Assembly: GCF_018991925.1 (NCBI RefSeq)
Contig: NW_024756914.1
Coordinates: 10,789,303-10,853,302, forward strand
Length of the DNA: 64,000 nt
Origin: Homarus americanus
Taxonomy: Eukaryota > Arthropoda > Malacostraca > Decapoda > Nephropidae
Reading direction: 5' to 3'
Both the position numbers and the translations under genes were made by a program. The notes beneath the pieces are model-generated. The model saw only the letters and a program-made list of their open reading frames with translations, had not been told where the DNA came from and did no database searches. This document shows positions 48,100-57,770 of the stretch, piece after piece (positions within the stretch are counted from its first letter, which is position 1; each line of letters starts with the position of its first letter).

Positions 48100-48116
48100 C
48101 CGCACGTAAGGCATGG

Positions 48117-49166
48117 ATGTTCTCTACACTGTCCCTCTCCTGGTTTGATGACTGTTTCGTTCCCGATGTGAAGAAATTCTGTGAGCAACAGAATGTGCCA
48201 TCCAAGATTTTGTTGCTGCTGGACAACGCACCAGGACACTCGCCCCTACTGTTAGATCGTCACCCCAACGCAAAAGTGGTCTTCCATCCTCCCAACACTA
48301 CGTCTATATTACAGCCCATGGACCAAGAGTTAATCTGTAATGTAAAAGCTGCATTCTCTACGAAAAAATTCAAGCTCCTGAACGACTACGCCAACACCAG
48401 GGAAGAGTTGCGTAACCTGAGTGACACCACCACCGATAGCAAGAGCGAAGACGACGAGGATCAACAGTTGGCAGAGCAACAAGTGCTTTTAAAACAATTC
48501 TGGAGAATATTCAACATCAAGAAAGCTGTGGACTTCTTGGTGGAGGCATGGGATCAGCTGTCTGTAGCAACTGTTCGTCACGCATGGAGACATGTGTTGC
48601 AAGGCATTCCAGCCGTTAGGCAGCGTCAATCTGTAACTGGTGAGGTTCAGACTGTTGCAGTAGCAGTGGACCTTGCCAGAGAAGCTGCACAGAGTGTTAC
48701 AGCTGCAGGCTTCTCCGAGACCACCAACGACGACATCCTGGAGGTGATAAGGGATCCTGATGTGACTACCGACGAGATGGTAGATGATGATGACGTCAGT
48801 GAAGAGGCAGGTGGTGCGTCATCCCAAGAAGAACACCGCTTATCCCATAGTAATGTTAGGGGTGCCATCGAGTGTATCGAGAAAGTCAAGCTCCTCCTTT
48901 CCGACGACCATGACGCAAACAGGTATGAAATCTTCACTACCCAGCTGTTGCAGACTATGGAGCCCTACTTCAAGGTTTATCACGACAACATAAACACCAG
49001 CCGTCAGCAAAGCATAACAGAGTTCTTCGCCCGCAACCCACCACAGCCAGCCCAAGCCAGTGATAGTGACAGAGGTAGAGACAGTGAAGATGACTTCGAG
49101 GGATTTGTCAAGGAGGCCCTGACAAGTGTGGATGACAGTGATGGTGACTCACCTGAGGGCCAGTAG
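48117..49166 (+). pseudogene. Tigger transposase, C-terminal part (second and third catalytic Asp)
   Basis: The frame is open from about 48072 and reads WLTARKAWM into the ATG at 48117, so that ATG is internal, not a start. Counted from it, ILLLLDNAPGHSP carries the second catalytic Asp at 36 and TTSILQPMDQELI the third at 69, a spacing of 32 residues, as in pogo/Tigger enzymes. The C-terminal third is acidic (runs of Asp, Glu and Ser near 110-125, 225-240 and 325-345) and contains QQSITEFFARNP, the PIP-box-like tail often seen in these proteins. TAG at 49164-49166. Only the frameshift separates this copy from an intact gene. Confidence 0.93.
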
Positions 49167-49519
49167 CCTGCCCTCTGCCTCGGAACCAGCCTCCATCCCC
49201 GTATGCCGACCCATCTCTTCTACTAACGTAAGTGTTAAACCTAACTTTTAGTTTTCCTAACCTAACCTTTATTTTTCCTAACTTAACCGTTATTTTTCCT
49301 AGCCTAACCTCTTCTATATTAATTGTGTGTGCATACCATCATAAAGTTAAGATAAAATTTTTACTACAACATAGTTGTATGTCGTCAAAAAGTGGAATTT
49401 GGGGGTCAGCCCGGTCTCTATTTCAATAATCCCATATGTTATGTTGTTCACTTTACGCGTTTCTCACTTTCCGCGGTACCCTGTGGGTTGTATTAACCGC
49501 GTAAAGTGAGGGTTGACTG

Positions 49520-49965
49520 TATTAATAAATTGTATTGTTAATTTTGCACACACAAACATTAATTCAATAAAAACAAATTCAGAAACATTAATTAAAATAT
49601 ATATGAACAGTAAATAAGTGTTGCTTTCATATTCTCATGTAAAGTAATGACGATATGTTCTCACATGTGGGCACTTACATACGCGATCTCTCTTATTTTC
49701 TTTACCATTATCGTTAGCTACTTCTATTGTTCCATTTATTAACATTAAATAACATTACTTAAAACAACCATATTAATTTTACTACAGCTACAACCAAGGT
49801 CTTATTTTCTTCAGTTTTATATGTAGAACCAGTCAGTCACTGGTTTTGTAATCAATGAAAGCAATGCTGTCTCATTTCCTCGTGTTTTAATATTCTACGT
49901 ATTATTAATGAATTGTATTGCTCATTTTGCACACACAAACATTAATTCAATCAAAAAGACTTTCA
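49520..49965. repeat. Rest of copy A and full copy B of the duplicated Tigger interior
   Basis: 49520-49590 continues copy A (TTAATAAATTGTATTG, CACACACAAACATTAATTC). Copy B follows at about 49597 (TATATGAACAGTAAATAAG) and runs to 49965. At 49903-49906 it has the empty insertion site. Differences between copies show the duplication is older than the insertion. Confidence 0.85.
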
Positions 49966-50706
49966 ATAATAAACAATAATGAATCCTTTGTCCATATGAG
50001 AAATGACGCTGTTTACACGATTGTGCACGTTGTCTGAACGTTGGTGGGCCGCTCAAACTGGTCGAAATTCGAGTTTCCGCCGTCAAAATTTTTAAATGCG
50101 TTGTTTTTTTTTGTGTGTGTCCAAATAGAAAACGTCAAATTAAAAACTCGCAAAATTTAAGAAGCTACTGTACAACATTTAACCCTTCAATATGTCTTCA
50201 AAGAGACCATGAAGCAGAGAAAGTGGTGCTAGTGCTTCCCAGCGTAAGCACAAGTCACTATCTATCCAGGAAAAGGGTGAATTTCCATGGTCCAGCACCG
50301 GTCAGGTCCCGAGGTTGCCAGACTAGAGAGGTACAACCTGTATGTACATAATGCAGTAGACTTACTGTTGGTGTATCTCTACAAAGTTAAAATCATATGT
50401 CATGGCTGGGTCTCGCTGACTTGCACAGTATCACAACCAATGGAACAGTTTCTCAATACATTACAGTAATTTTCATGTTTTCCACTACTGGACGTACATA
50501 ATTACATTACTGTACCCTTGATTGAGTTACATTCACTGGGCACATACAAAATTTAGAGCATTTTATAATTTTGTTCTATTTTTTTTTTTTTTTGTAGGAA
50601 CATATCAACATGTTTCAGTTCTTATAATGGGAGTCTATGGAAAAATGTGATACAATTTACATAAGGTTTTCAGGAACGCATCAGTTCCGTAAATCAGGAA
50701 CGTCCG

Positions 50707-51214
50707 TAAAAAATTAAAGTATTTTTCTTAGATCAATGATACATGGAGGTGCATAACTGTAAACTGGTCCAAGTATCTAAGCATAATGTATTTTACCTTA
50801 TTTAAAAGGCATAAAATGATAAAACAAAACAATAAAGAAAGGAATCAGAGTCATTATCAAACTCTTCCTATGTATGTACTGTTCTATGTAAAAAAAATAG
50901 CTAATGACTAATTAATAAGCATGTTCTCTTGCCCCATCAAACACACACCACACCACTGATAAATATCTGTTACCAAAAGAAAGACGCAGCGTTCCCTCAC
51001 TTACTGTATAATCTGAAACTCATCAATCATTATTTTTAAAGGAAGTCCTGTACAGCTGGTCAAAAAAGGCATTTGTTATATAGCATAATTAATTAGAAAA
51101 GTCGAAGCAAACTAGAGCACAAAACGATGTGTATTGTGCACTGACAGGAAAACAAATGAAGTACTGTATGTACTGTACTAACATTAGCAAAAACTTCAAG
51201 AGAAATACTTGACA
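50707..51214. other. Non-coding AT-rich DNA
   Basis: Nothing recognised. Confidence 0.5.
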
Positions 51215-51440
51215 TGTAAAGAAAAAGAAAAACTGAGATACTTTGGTCATATAATTAGTGATGAGGGATAACAACAAATATTAATGGGCAGAGTTTAGGG
51301 TAGGAGGACCAGGGGAAGGTAGAGACTAGGATGGAATTATTAACTCGGTCCCCAGAGAGATACAAAACAGCCTGAGAACGTTTAGAATGGAGGACTGTGG
51401 TCGCCAACCCTCAGATATGGCGACAGTACTCTGATTGATT
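51215..51440 (+). pseudogene. RTE/jockey-type LINE C-terminal relic
   Basis: The plus strand reads EKLRYFGHIISDEG, stop, QQILMGRV, stop, GRRTRGR, then RLGWNY, and later GGLWSPTLRYGDS. This follows the ORF2 end seen in many arthropod LINEs (KLRWFGHI.R.., G.RGRGRPR..W, R.LAEDR..WR..V). Two stops lie in about 70 codons. It is a different family from the AAAGT-tailed LINE. Confidence 0.6.
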
Positions 51441-51851
51441 ATAATAACTGTTTTAGTTTAATAATAAAATTCATTAATAGAATAAAAACATGAAAAATGG
51501 GGTAAAATGCTTGTTACAGTGTAAGTTGCTGTGTGGTAGACAGGAGAACCACGAAGGAGGGTGAATGAAATAATACGTAGTGGAGTGTGATTTTTAACGG
51601 CTTTTAATGATCAAATATTTTTAAACCAAACCAATTTTAACCATAAAATATGTAAATAAACTGATGAGAATGTTTTAAGACTAACCACAAAAAGAGAAAA
51701 TGTCTGTTTATGATGGATGGTGGAGGCGGTGAGGGTTCATACTACTTTATCACATCTAATCTTTGTTCAAGAGCTTTAGCTTTTCTTTGTTTCAATTCAC
51801 TTCCACTACCACCACTATCAGAATGCTTCACACCCTTGCCACGCATTGTAA
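51441..51851. other. Non-coding DNA
   Basis: Nothing recognised. Confidence 0.5.
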
Positions 51852-52427
51852 TGACCTGTACTTTTAATTTTATCCTCTTCGTCACTGATTGGCTCATTAG
51901 CTGCTTGGGCAGTCGGTCACATCTCTGTTACACACTGTTGACGAGTACTGCCTCCTGAATGTATCTGAACCTGCTCCAGTGTTGGTCAAGTCTGGCCTTG
52001 AAACAGCTCACACTCGGTGCTGTCATAACACTCTCTGGCAGATTGTTCCAAGCGTTCACAATTCTCACTCCGAAAAAGTTAACCGTCACAGTTTTCTGTA
52101 CTTGCGGTTTCTTCAACCTTAAGCTGTGACCCCTTGTGGGGCGGGCATCCGCCAGCTCCATGTATGGACACTCGACTGAGTAGCGCCCTCTGAGATGTTT
52201 ATAAACTTCAATTAGGTCAACCCTTGCTCGCCTATAGGAAGCTAGGCAACTGCAGGCATTCTAATCTCTCTGGGTAGCTGAGGTGCTGTAGTGCAGGCAC
52301 CAGTCTGGTGGCCCCCCTTTGGACATTTTCAATCAACTGACAGTCTCTAGCATATCTCAGGGACCAGACAGGGTGACGGTACTCCAGACAGGGAAGCACC
52401 TCACTCTTGAAGAGCATTACAGGTAGT
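51852..52427 (-). pseudogene. Fourth LINE copy, 3' part, minus strand
   Basis: The frame 52417-52232 gives LFKSEVLPCLEYRHPVWSLR, YARDCQLIENVQRGATRLVP and LSYPERLECLQLPS; a second frame 52161-51928 gives ELADARPTRGHSLRLKKPQV, FFGVRIVNAWNNLPESVM and FKARLDQHW. Together they are a well preserved ORF2 C-terminus with one frame change near 52200. The 3' UTR ends at about 51855 in GATAAAATTAAAAGTACAGG. This copy gives the clearest family reference for the other three. The 5' break is at 52427, where a Tigger MITE begins. Confidence 0.85.
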
Positions 52428-52429
52428 TC

Positions 52430-52951
52430 TGCTATAACGCGATAATTGTGTTCTTGTAAAATATCGTGTTATAGAAAATCGCGTAATAGAAATAACAGGG
52501 CTTATGGAGAAAATAGGGTTAGGTGCAGATTACTCGAAATCGAAAAAATTTAGTAGTTAGCCTAACACAAAGGATAGCACAGTCTAAATAAATGTTACAT
52601 TCATATCTAATAATGAAATCATACAGTAAATTTAACACTTTACCTTGAAAAAATATGAATGTAACTTGATGGGGGAGAAGGGCGATTTTGAGGTTGATAA
52701 CATCGAGCTTCTCTTCAAGTGTTATATCCTTTCTTTTACGATAATCACCGGGAATTCTATCATCAGAACACTTTTTGGAGATATTCTTCTTTACCTTATT
52801 CACAGTTAATACCACAAAATTGGAGAAATAGTAAGCAAAAATCGCGTTATAGCAAACAAGCGTTCGCGTTATACAAATATTGTTCCGAATTCATAAATCG
52901 CGTTAGAGCAAATGCGCGTTATCAAAACACGCGTTATAGCAGAACTCACTG
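52430..52951 (-). mobile_element. Non-autonomous Tigger element with transposase N-terminal remnant
   Basis: Ends CAGGTAGTTCTGCTATAACG and, inverted, CAGTGAGTTCTGCTATAACG (17 of 20 match) are flanked by TA at 52428-52429 and 52952-52953. The minus strand at about 52790-52690 reads KKNISKKCSDDRIPGDYRKR followed by KDITLEEKLDVIN, the start of a pogo/Tigger helix-turn-helix domain, and then loses similarity. So this is a 522-bp internal deletion derivative, not a mere pair of ends. Confidence 0.85.
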
Positions 52952-52953
52952 TA

Positions 52954-53370
52954 CTTTTACTTTCTTACTTTTATCGTTTTCGCCACTGATCAGATCATTA
53001 GCCGCTTGGGCTATTAAGTTGCTTAATTGACGTTCTTCTCACAATGGCCTGAGAACTTCAGTTTGTTGTCAACATACACACCCAGGTCTTTTTCACATTC
53101 GGTCTGTAATGCCGTTTATGTGATACGCCTCCTTACTGTTGGTAAGACTCAGGTGCAGCCTCTTACACTTCGTGTCATTGAATATTAGCAGCCATTTCTT
53201 CGACCATTCTTGAAGCGGACAGATATTTCTGCAGCTCTTCATTGTCTGTTTGGTTCTTAATTTCCCTGAATAACTTGGCATTGTCTGCAAACATTTGTAT
53301 GGAGGAGTGTATAGCTTCTGGCATGTCATTTATGAAACAAACAAACAACAATGGGCCCAGTAATTATAAG
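52954..53370 (-). pseudogene. Fifth LINE copy, internally deleted, minus strand
   Basis: Starts at its 3' end with ACTTTTACTTTCTTACTTTT and CGCCACTGATCAGATCATTA, then jumps straight to RT sequence: LQEWSKKWLLIFNDTKCKRL (53260-53200), TNSKEAYHINGI, and FINDMPEAIHSSIQ-like in a neighbouring frame up to about 53345. The middle of ORF2 (WN.LP tail) is missing. It is the same family as the preceding copy. Confidence 0.7.
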
Positions 53371-53870
53371 CAATAAAGTTGTTACACTACAGTACTAAGA
53401 TAAAGCTCTGTCCGTGATCACAGACGTTTAATGTGTATCAAAGATAAAACAAAGACTGGTGGAGCATCCCGCTTTATATAATGCTTCGCCGAGGGGAACG
53501 CATACAGCATATTCTTAATCGAGTGACATAGTTCTGTTTACTCAATCACATTATATAACTAAATCACATCCGCGCTATAGAAAATGTGTTCCCTAATACC
53601 TGTATATTCATTGCATTATAACCAAATCGCGCTATGAAAATACACGTTATAGAATTTACTGTAGTCATACCTCTTATAGTGATCTCTTAAAATGCTGATT
53701 AATTATAGTACTCTTCATCCAGGACACTTATCTACCACTCAGTGACACCCCAAGCAATACAGGGGTTTTCAAAAGGAACATCTTCCTGTCTTTTTGGAAG
53801 TAATGGGTTACAGCTGACATCTTTCAAGACTAATTTGTGTCATGTATCTGTCCTGTGATGAAGGGTTAGT
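53371..53870. other. Non-coding DNA with one Tigger-like end
   Basis: At 53565-53664 sequence ending in ACGTTATAGAATTTACTG before TA resembles the inverted end of the 52430-52951 element (CAGT.A.TTCT.TAACG), with the internal CGCGCTAT motif repeated. No partner end was found, so this is a one-ended relic. Confidence 0.4.
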
Positions 53871-54840
53871 GTGAGGAAAAAAGCTTGGAGCCCAGAGCAC
53901 TACTGCTACTTGACAATGCCTCCAAGTCCCTCAGAAAACCTCGACACTACACCCTGGTCTTCCTCCCACCCAACACTACCAACATGGACCAGGACATCAG
54001 AGCACACACATTCAACCAGGTGATGGACTTTACGGACATCCAAGATCGATCAATCAGGGATTTATGTAAGTCATACAACATAATGAAGGTAATGAAAGAT
54101 GAGAGCTTCATGGAAGGGCATCACCAACAACTGCATGAATAGTGTGGTTCATGGAGGGGCATCACCAACAACTGCATGAATAGTGTGGTTCATGGAAGGG
54201 CATCACCAACAACTGCATGAATAGTGTGGTTCATGGAGGGGCGTCACCAACAACTGCATGAATAGTGTGGTTCATGGAGGGGCGTCACCAACAACTGCAT
54301 GGATAGTGTGGTTCATGGAGGGGCGTCACCAACAACTGCATGGATAGTGTGGTTCATGGAGGGGCGTCACCAACAACTGCATGGATAGTGTGGTTCATGA
54401 TGTGGCGAGAGACATGTTGTGGCTTCCATAGGTTTTAGGATGCTGCACCTGTCATCACTAGGGACACTTCAGCTGCCCACCCAAACTGTGCAAGACGAAG
54501 TTGACACAGAGAACACGGAGGAGCTGATGCATTCTCACGGAGAAAACCACACTAACGAAGAGCTAGGAAAACACAATGCTGTGGAAGGAGAAGAATGGTG
54601 AGTAAAATCCATCAAAGAACTTGATGCTATCCCTGTTGTCAGAGGCCATCACCAAGATCAGTGAGGGCCTTAACATGTTCTGTCAGGCATCTCTTCTACC
54701 AGGTAATGTTGCAAGAGAAGAAACGGAGGGTAAGACAGTCTACCTTATGCTTACCTTAAGAGGCCAGCAGACCGAGTCACAACCTTGCCTATCTTACCAG
54801 TAGCAGCTCCACCCATCTTGTCTCCCACTGCTTCAAGCTC
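53871..54840 (+). pseudogene. Tigger transposase relic, C-terminal half, with internal array
   Basis: The frame at 53885-54142 has ALLLLDNASKS (second catalytic Asp block), YTLVFLPPNTTNMDQDIRAH (third Asp block, compressed), then SYNIMKVMKDESFMEGHHQQ. A 41-bp tandem array interrupts it at 54108-54400. After that, TEELMHSHGENHTNEELGKH and EGEEWVKSIKELDAIPVV-like sequence match the acidic C-terminal part of these transposases. Many stops. No TIRs located. Confidence 0.6.
54108..54400. repeat. 41-bp minisatellite inside the Tigger relic
   Basis: About seven units with the core CACCAACAACTGCATG and GTGTGGTTCATGG. The first unit is transposase coding sequence (EGHHQQLHE then stop), so the array arose by local duplication of the gene. 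Variation: GGGGCATC to GGGGCGTC and CATGAATAG to CATGGATAG progress along the array. Confidence 0.95.
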
Positions 54841-55324
54841 TAACTGAATGCAGTGGTGAGGACAGTGCACATTTTATTTTTTGTCATTCACATTAGAAAA
54901 TAATTTTCTTTGTTATAAAATGTTTTCATACATTCATCATGTTTCCAATATTATTATTATTGATACTCCAGTGAAGAGGGCATATACTGTACTATAAGAA
55001 GAGGTGCTGCTGGGTAGGCATCTCCATTAGAAAAATGCTATAATGACTTTTTACAGCACTGTTTCCATGTAATGCATCTTGAGTTGAGTGCTGTAAGAAG
55101 TATGAATGTATACAGTATCATTCCATTAATTACAAAGGGGAAAATGGGGTATAGGACCAGACACAAAATATACTAAAAAATGCCTTTTAGACATTCATTT
55201 CAGTTAACATTGGTAGAAGCTCAGCAGTGAGGCTCCACTGTACAGGTAAATCCAGTATATTTCTATCTTCTAATAATATTTATGAAGCATTGTAGGTGAT
55301 GATAACTTAAAAACTAATGATATA
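54841..55324. other. Non-coding AT-rich DNA
   Basis: Nothing recognised. Confidence 0.5.
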
Positions 55325-56153
55325 CAGTGATCCCTCGGTTAACGAACGCCTCAGTTAACGAAATTTCGGTTAACGAACTGCCTTCCATAAGAATCTTCAA
55401 TTCGGTTAACGAATTTCTTACGAACCGACCTCAACATGTTTTCGCTTGCACTGGCCATGCAACCAGCTTTAGTATCAGTCCGCCAATACATTAATCGGTT
55501 CTAGGGCTTAAATTCCTTATTATTTTAGTAAATATCAAGAAGTTTATACTATTCAATAATTTTAAAAGTTTAATATTCAATTTTTTAGTCATTTTAACAA
55601 TTATTGAACATAATTGAAGGTAAAGTGACTAGTTTAATGCGCGGCATCCAGCCTCTTAACACAGCAAACAGGCGTTAGTCTCTCTCTGTTTTCACTGGAG
55701 GTAACATCTTGCTCGAGACTCTCTTCAACTAAATGCTTTTTTTCTGTGTTTCCAAGCAAATTATTGGTCATTTTGAAATATATTTTACATATTGACAATG
55801 TATAATGCAGTGCAGTGTTGATTTAAAGAAAATAATCTTGAAATACACCAAGAGAACTAAAATTTTATGGGTGAAATGGTGCCATGGGGTGACTTCTCTT
55901 CCACCCCAATGCCTTCTCTTCTTCCTTCTCCTCCACCCCCATTCTAATTCCCATCATCATCATCATCATCATCAACCAGGAGCCTTCTACATACACACCT
56001 CAAAGTAAGTGAACTTTTCTACATTTTTGTTGAATTTAGGCAATTTTCGGTGAGCTGGAACCAATTACCCAAAAACCCATTGAAACAATGGTTTCGGTTA
56101 ACGAACTTTTCGGTTAACGAACAACCTGCTGGAACGGATTGAGTTCGTTAACA
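55325..56153 (+). mobile_element. Non-autonomous Tigger element (CAGTGATCCCTCGGTTAACG family), 3' end lost
   Basis: After TA the left end is CAGTGATCCCTCGGTTAACG with repeated GGTTAACGAA motifs. The right part (55920-56153), including the ATC run, CACACCTCAAAGTAAGTG, and the block CCCATTGAAACAATGG, matches the inverse of 63470-63640, the end of a second copy. The final inverted repeat is cut at GAGTTCGTTAAC (56142-56153). No transposase frame remains. Confidence 0.85.
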
Positions 56154-57670
56154 TTGTGCCCCCTTACCTGACCTACTGACTCCACACTAAATCATCAAGT
56201 CACCCCAGGATGCCAGAAATCAGTTGCCAGAGATTAAATATAATTTAATTCTTATCAATTAATTGAGCACAGTATTTTTGGTAATGATCACAAAGTTGAA
56301 GAGAGCTATATTTTATTAAGAAATAACCGTATAAATAAAATAAGTGACTATAAAAAATAATCCAACTAACCAATAAATCTAGATTGGGAACTTCAGCAAG
56401 TACAGTAGCTAAAAAAGTATCTGTGCATACTCTGTGTGAGACCATAGACGAGAGGTATTGGGATATGTGTTGTCTACTTATACTATGTGTTAGTAATTAC
56501 TTAATCGTTTATTTTATTCCTATATGCCAACTCACCCCGTGTTGCATACTGAATGGTGGTGGGCGAAGACACGCGTACCAACCCTCCCGAGACATCACGA
56601 ATTGTACGTATAATTCTGGAATCATCGGACCCACCCTGTCAGATACTTCTTTTAGCTACTGTACATCATCTTATTATGACAGCAGAGATAATGAGTGTAA
56701 ATCATATACTTCTGTGAAAGGATAATAGTTTATATATAATTCAAAGTTGTAATGTACAGCAGGCAGTAAAATGAATAATTCTGTATAGTAGTAGTAGTTA
56801 TAGTTTAAGTTGTATTTATAGAATATTATGAAAAATATGAAGGGGGAGTTCTCTGGTTTGGTTACACAACATACAGTACAGTAAGGAAGAGGCAGCTTAC
56901 TCCCCCATCAGTTGCCAATGATACTTTCATCAGACTGTGGAGGACTATTATCACCAAAATGTATCATGTCATTGGTTAAGTGATGCCTAATAGCAGTACT
57001 GTAATACTTCTCTTCAGTGTTCTTGTCAATTCTTTGTACAGTAGATGGCCAATGACACCTTCATAAATTATTCTGTACTGGATGTTCTCTTGTCTTTAGA
57101 TTTTTTTTAACACCTTCCAACTTCCTCATTTGAACACCTGTAAAACACACAATGATGCCTGGGGAATATGGGAGAGTTGAGTAAAATACTGTACTGTACT
57201 GTACACACCTTACCAGCACCACCAACAGTTTACAGAGAAAGAAGCCAATGCCCTTTTGACCAACTGTACAGTACATACTTATAATGAAATACATCCCAAG
57301 CTACTGAACATAATTTTCTTATTTCAGAAAAGAAAGACAAAAAAATTTGCACGTGTATTTACATATATGGTCAGTTGCTCATAAAAATATATAGTACTGT
57401 ACTTTTATAATTTGATTATCATTTACTTAGAGTACTGTTTAAAATTTCTATCATGAGTTATACTCAAATTTATCATCCTATTATTTTTATGATACAGTAT
57501 TCCTTAAAACAAATGTTGTACAGTACTGTACACAGGCACAAGAAAAAAACATTATGGGAAAAAATCTCTCCGTTAACCCCACTTATCCAGACGCTGCCAA
57601 GGAACAAAAGTACAGCATATTTATTCTTAGACTTGAGGAGCATCTTTAACACGATTACAATTTTAGATGT
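56154..57670. other. Non-coding DNA downstream of UFSP2
   Basis: A 113-codon frame at 56384-56725 has no domain I know. Nothing else recognised. Confidence 0.45.
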
Positions 57671-57675
57671 TGAAT

Positions 57676-57681
57676 TTTATT
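57676..57681 (-). promoter_or_regulatory. Candidate polyadenylation signal for UFSP2
   Basis: TTTATT on plus is AATAAA on minus, 90 bases after the stop codon of UFSP2. Confidence 0.5.
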
Positions 57682-57770
57682 TCTTATAAGTTTATATTTT
57701 TCCTTTAATTATTAAACCGACTGCCAGCATCAAACACCAAAAAGCTTCACTATTGTCACCCGAGAAAACC

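Larger units (their letters stand above)
46884..49519 (+). mobile_element. Complete Tigger/pogo-type DNA transposon, 2636 bp
   Basis: Ends are CAGTCAACCCTCGCCTTACG and, inverted, CAGTCAACCCTCACTTTACG (18 of 20 match), flanked by TA at 46882-46883 and 49520-49521. Subterminal blocks (TTACGCGGTACCCTG left, TTCCGCGGTACCCTG right) recur near each end and may be transposase-binding sites. Copy B of the duplicated host sequence has CGTATTATTAATGAATTG at the corresponding place without an insert, so the insertion with TA duplication is directly shown. It encodes a transposase in two frames (next two entries). It is the best preserved transposon in the window. Confidence 0.95.
46235..50340. mobile_element. 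Tigger-like element with 20-bp perfect TIRs, host of further insertions
   Basis: Terminal inverted repeats CAGGTTGTACCTCTCTAGTC are identical over 20 bp at both ends and are flanked by TA (46233-46234 and 50341-50342). Near the right end (50192-50280) the plus strand starts ATGTCTTCAAAGAGACC and continues, after a stop, with SASQRKHKSLSIQEKGE, the N-terminus of a pogo/Tigger helix-turn-helix transposase; the rest of that gene is deleted, leaving only about 30 codons before the right TIR. The interior contains a ~430-bp tandem duplication, one (ATT)-tailed short repeat and a complete Tigger. Its present length of 4106 bp is therefore mostly later insertions. Confidence 0.85.
45752..50706. mobile_element. 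Outermost Tigger-like element, nested host (tentative)
   Basis: The left end after a TA reads CAGACAGTCCCAGACTTACG; the right end before a TA reads CCGTAAATCAGGAACGTCCG. They align as imperfect inverted repeats (about 18 of 25 positions, with two gaps), and the right end carries a block (AATGGGAGTCTATGG, AGGAACGCATCAG) of the type often seen inside pogo/Tigger ends. Everything between is occupied by the nested elements listed below, so no own transposase remains visible. Moderate support only. Confidence 0.4.

Noticed and set aside
56384..56725. 113-codon ORF downstream of UFSP2
   Set aside because: No domain, no splice context, composition like translated AT-rich DNA.
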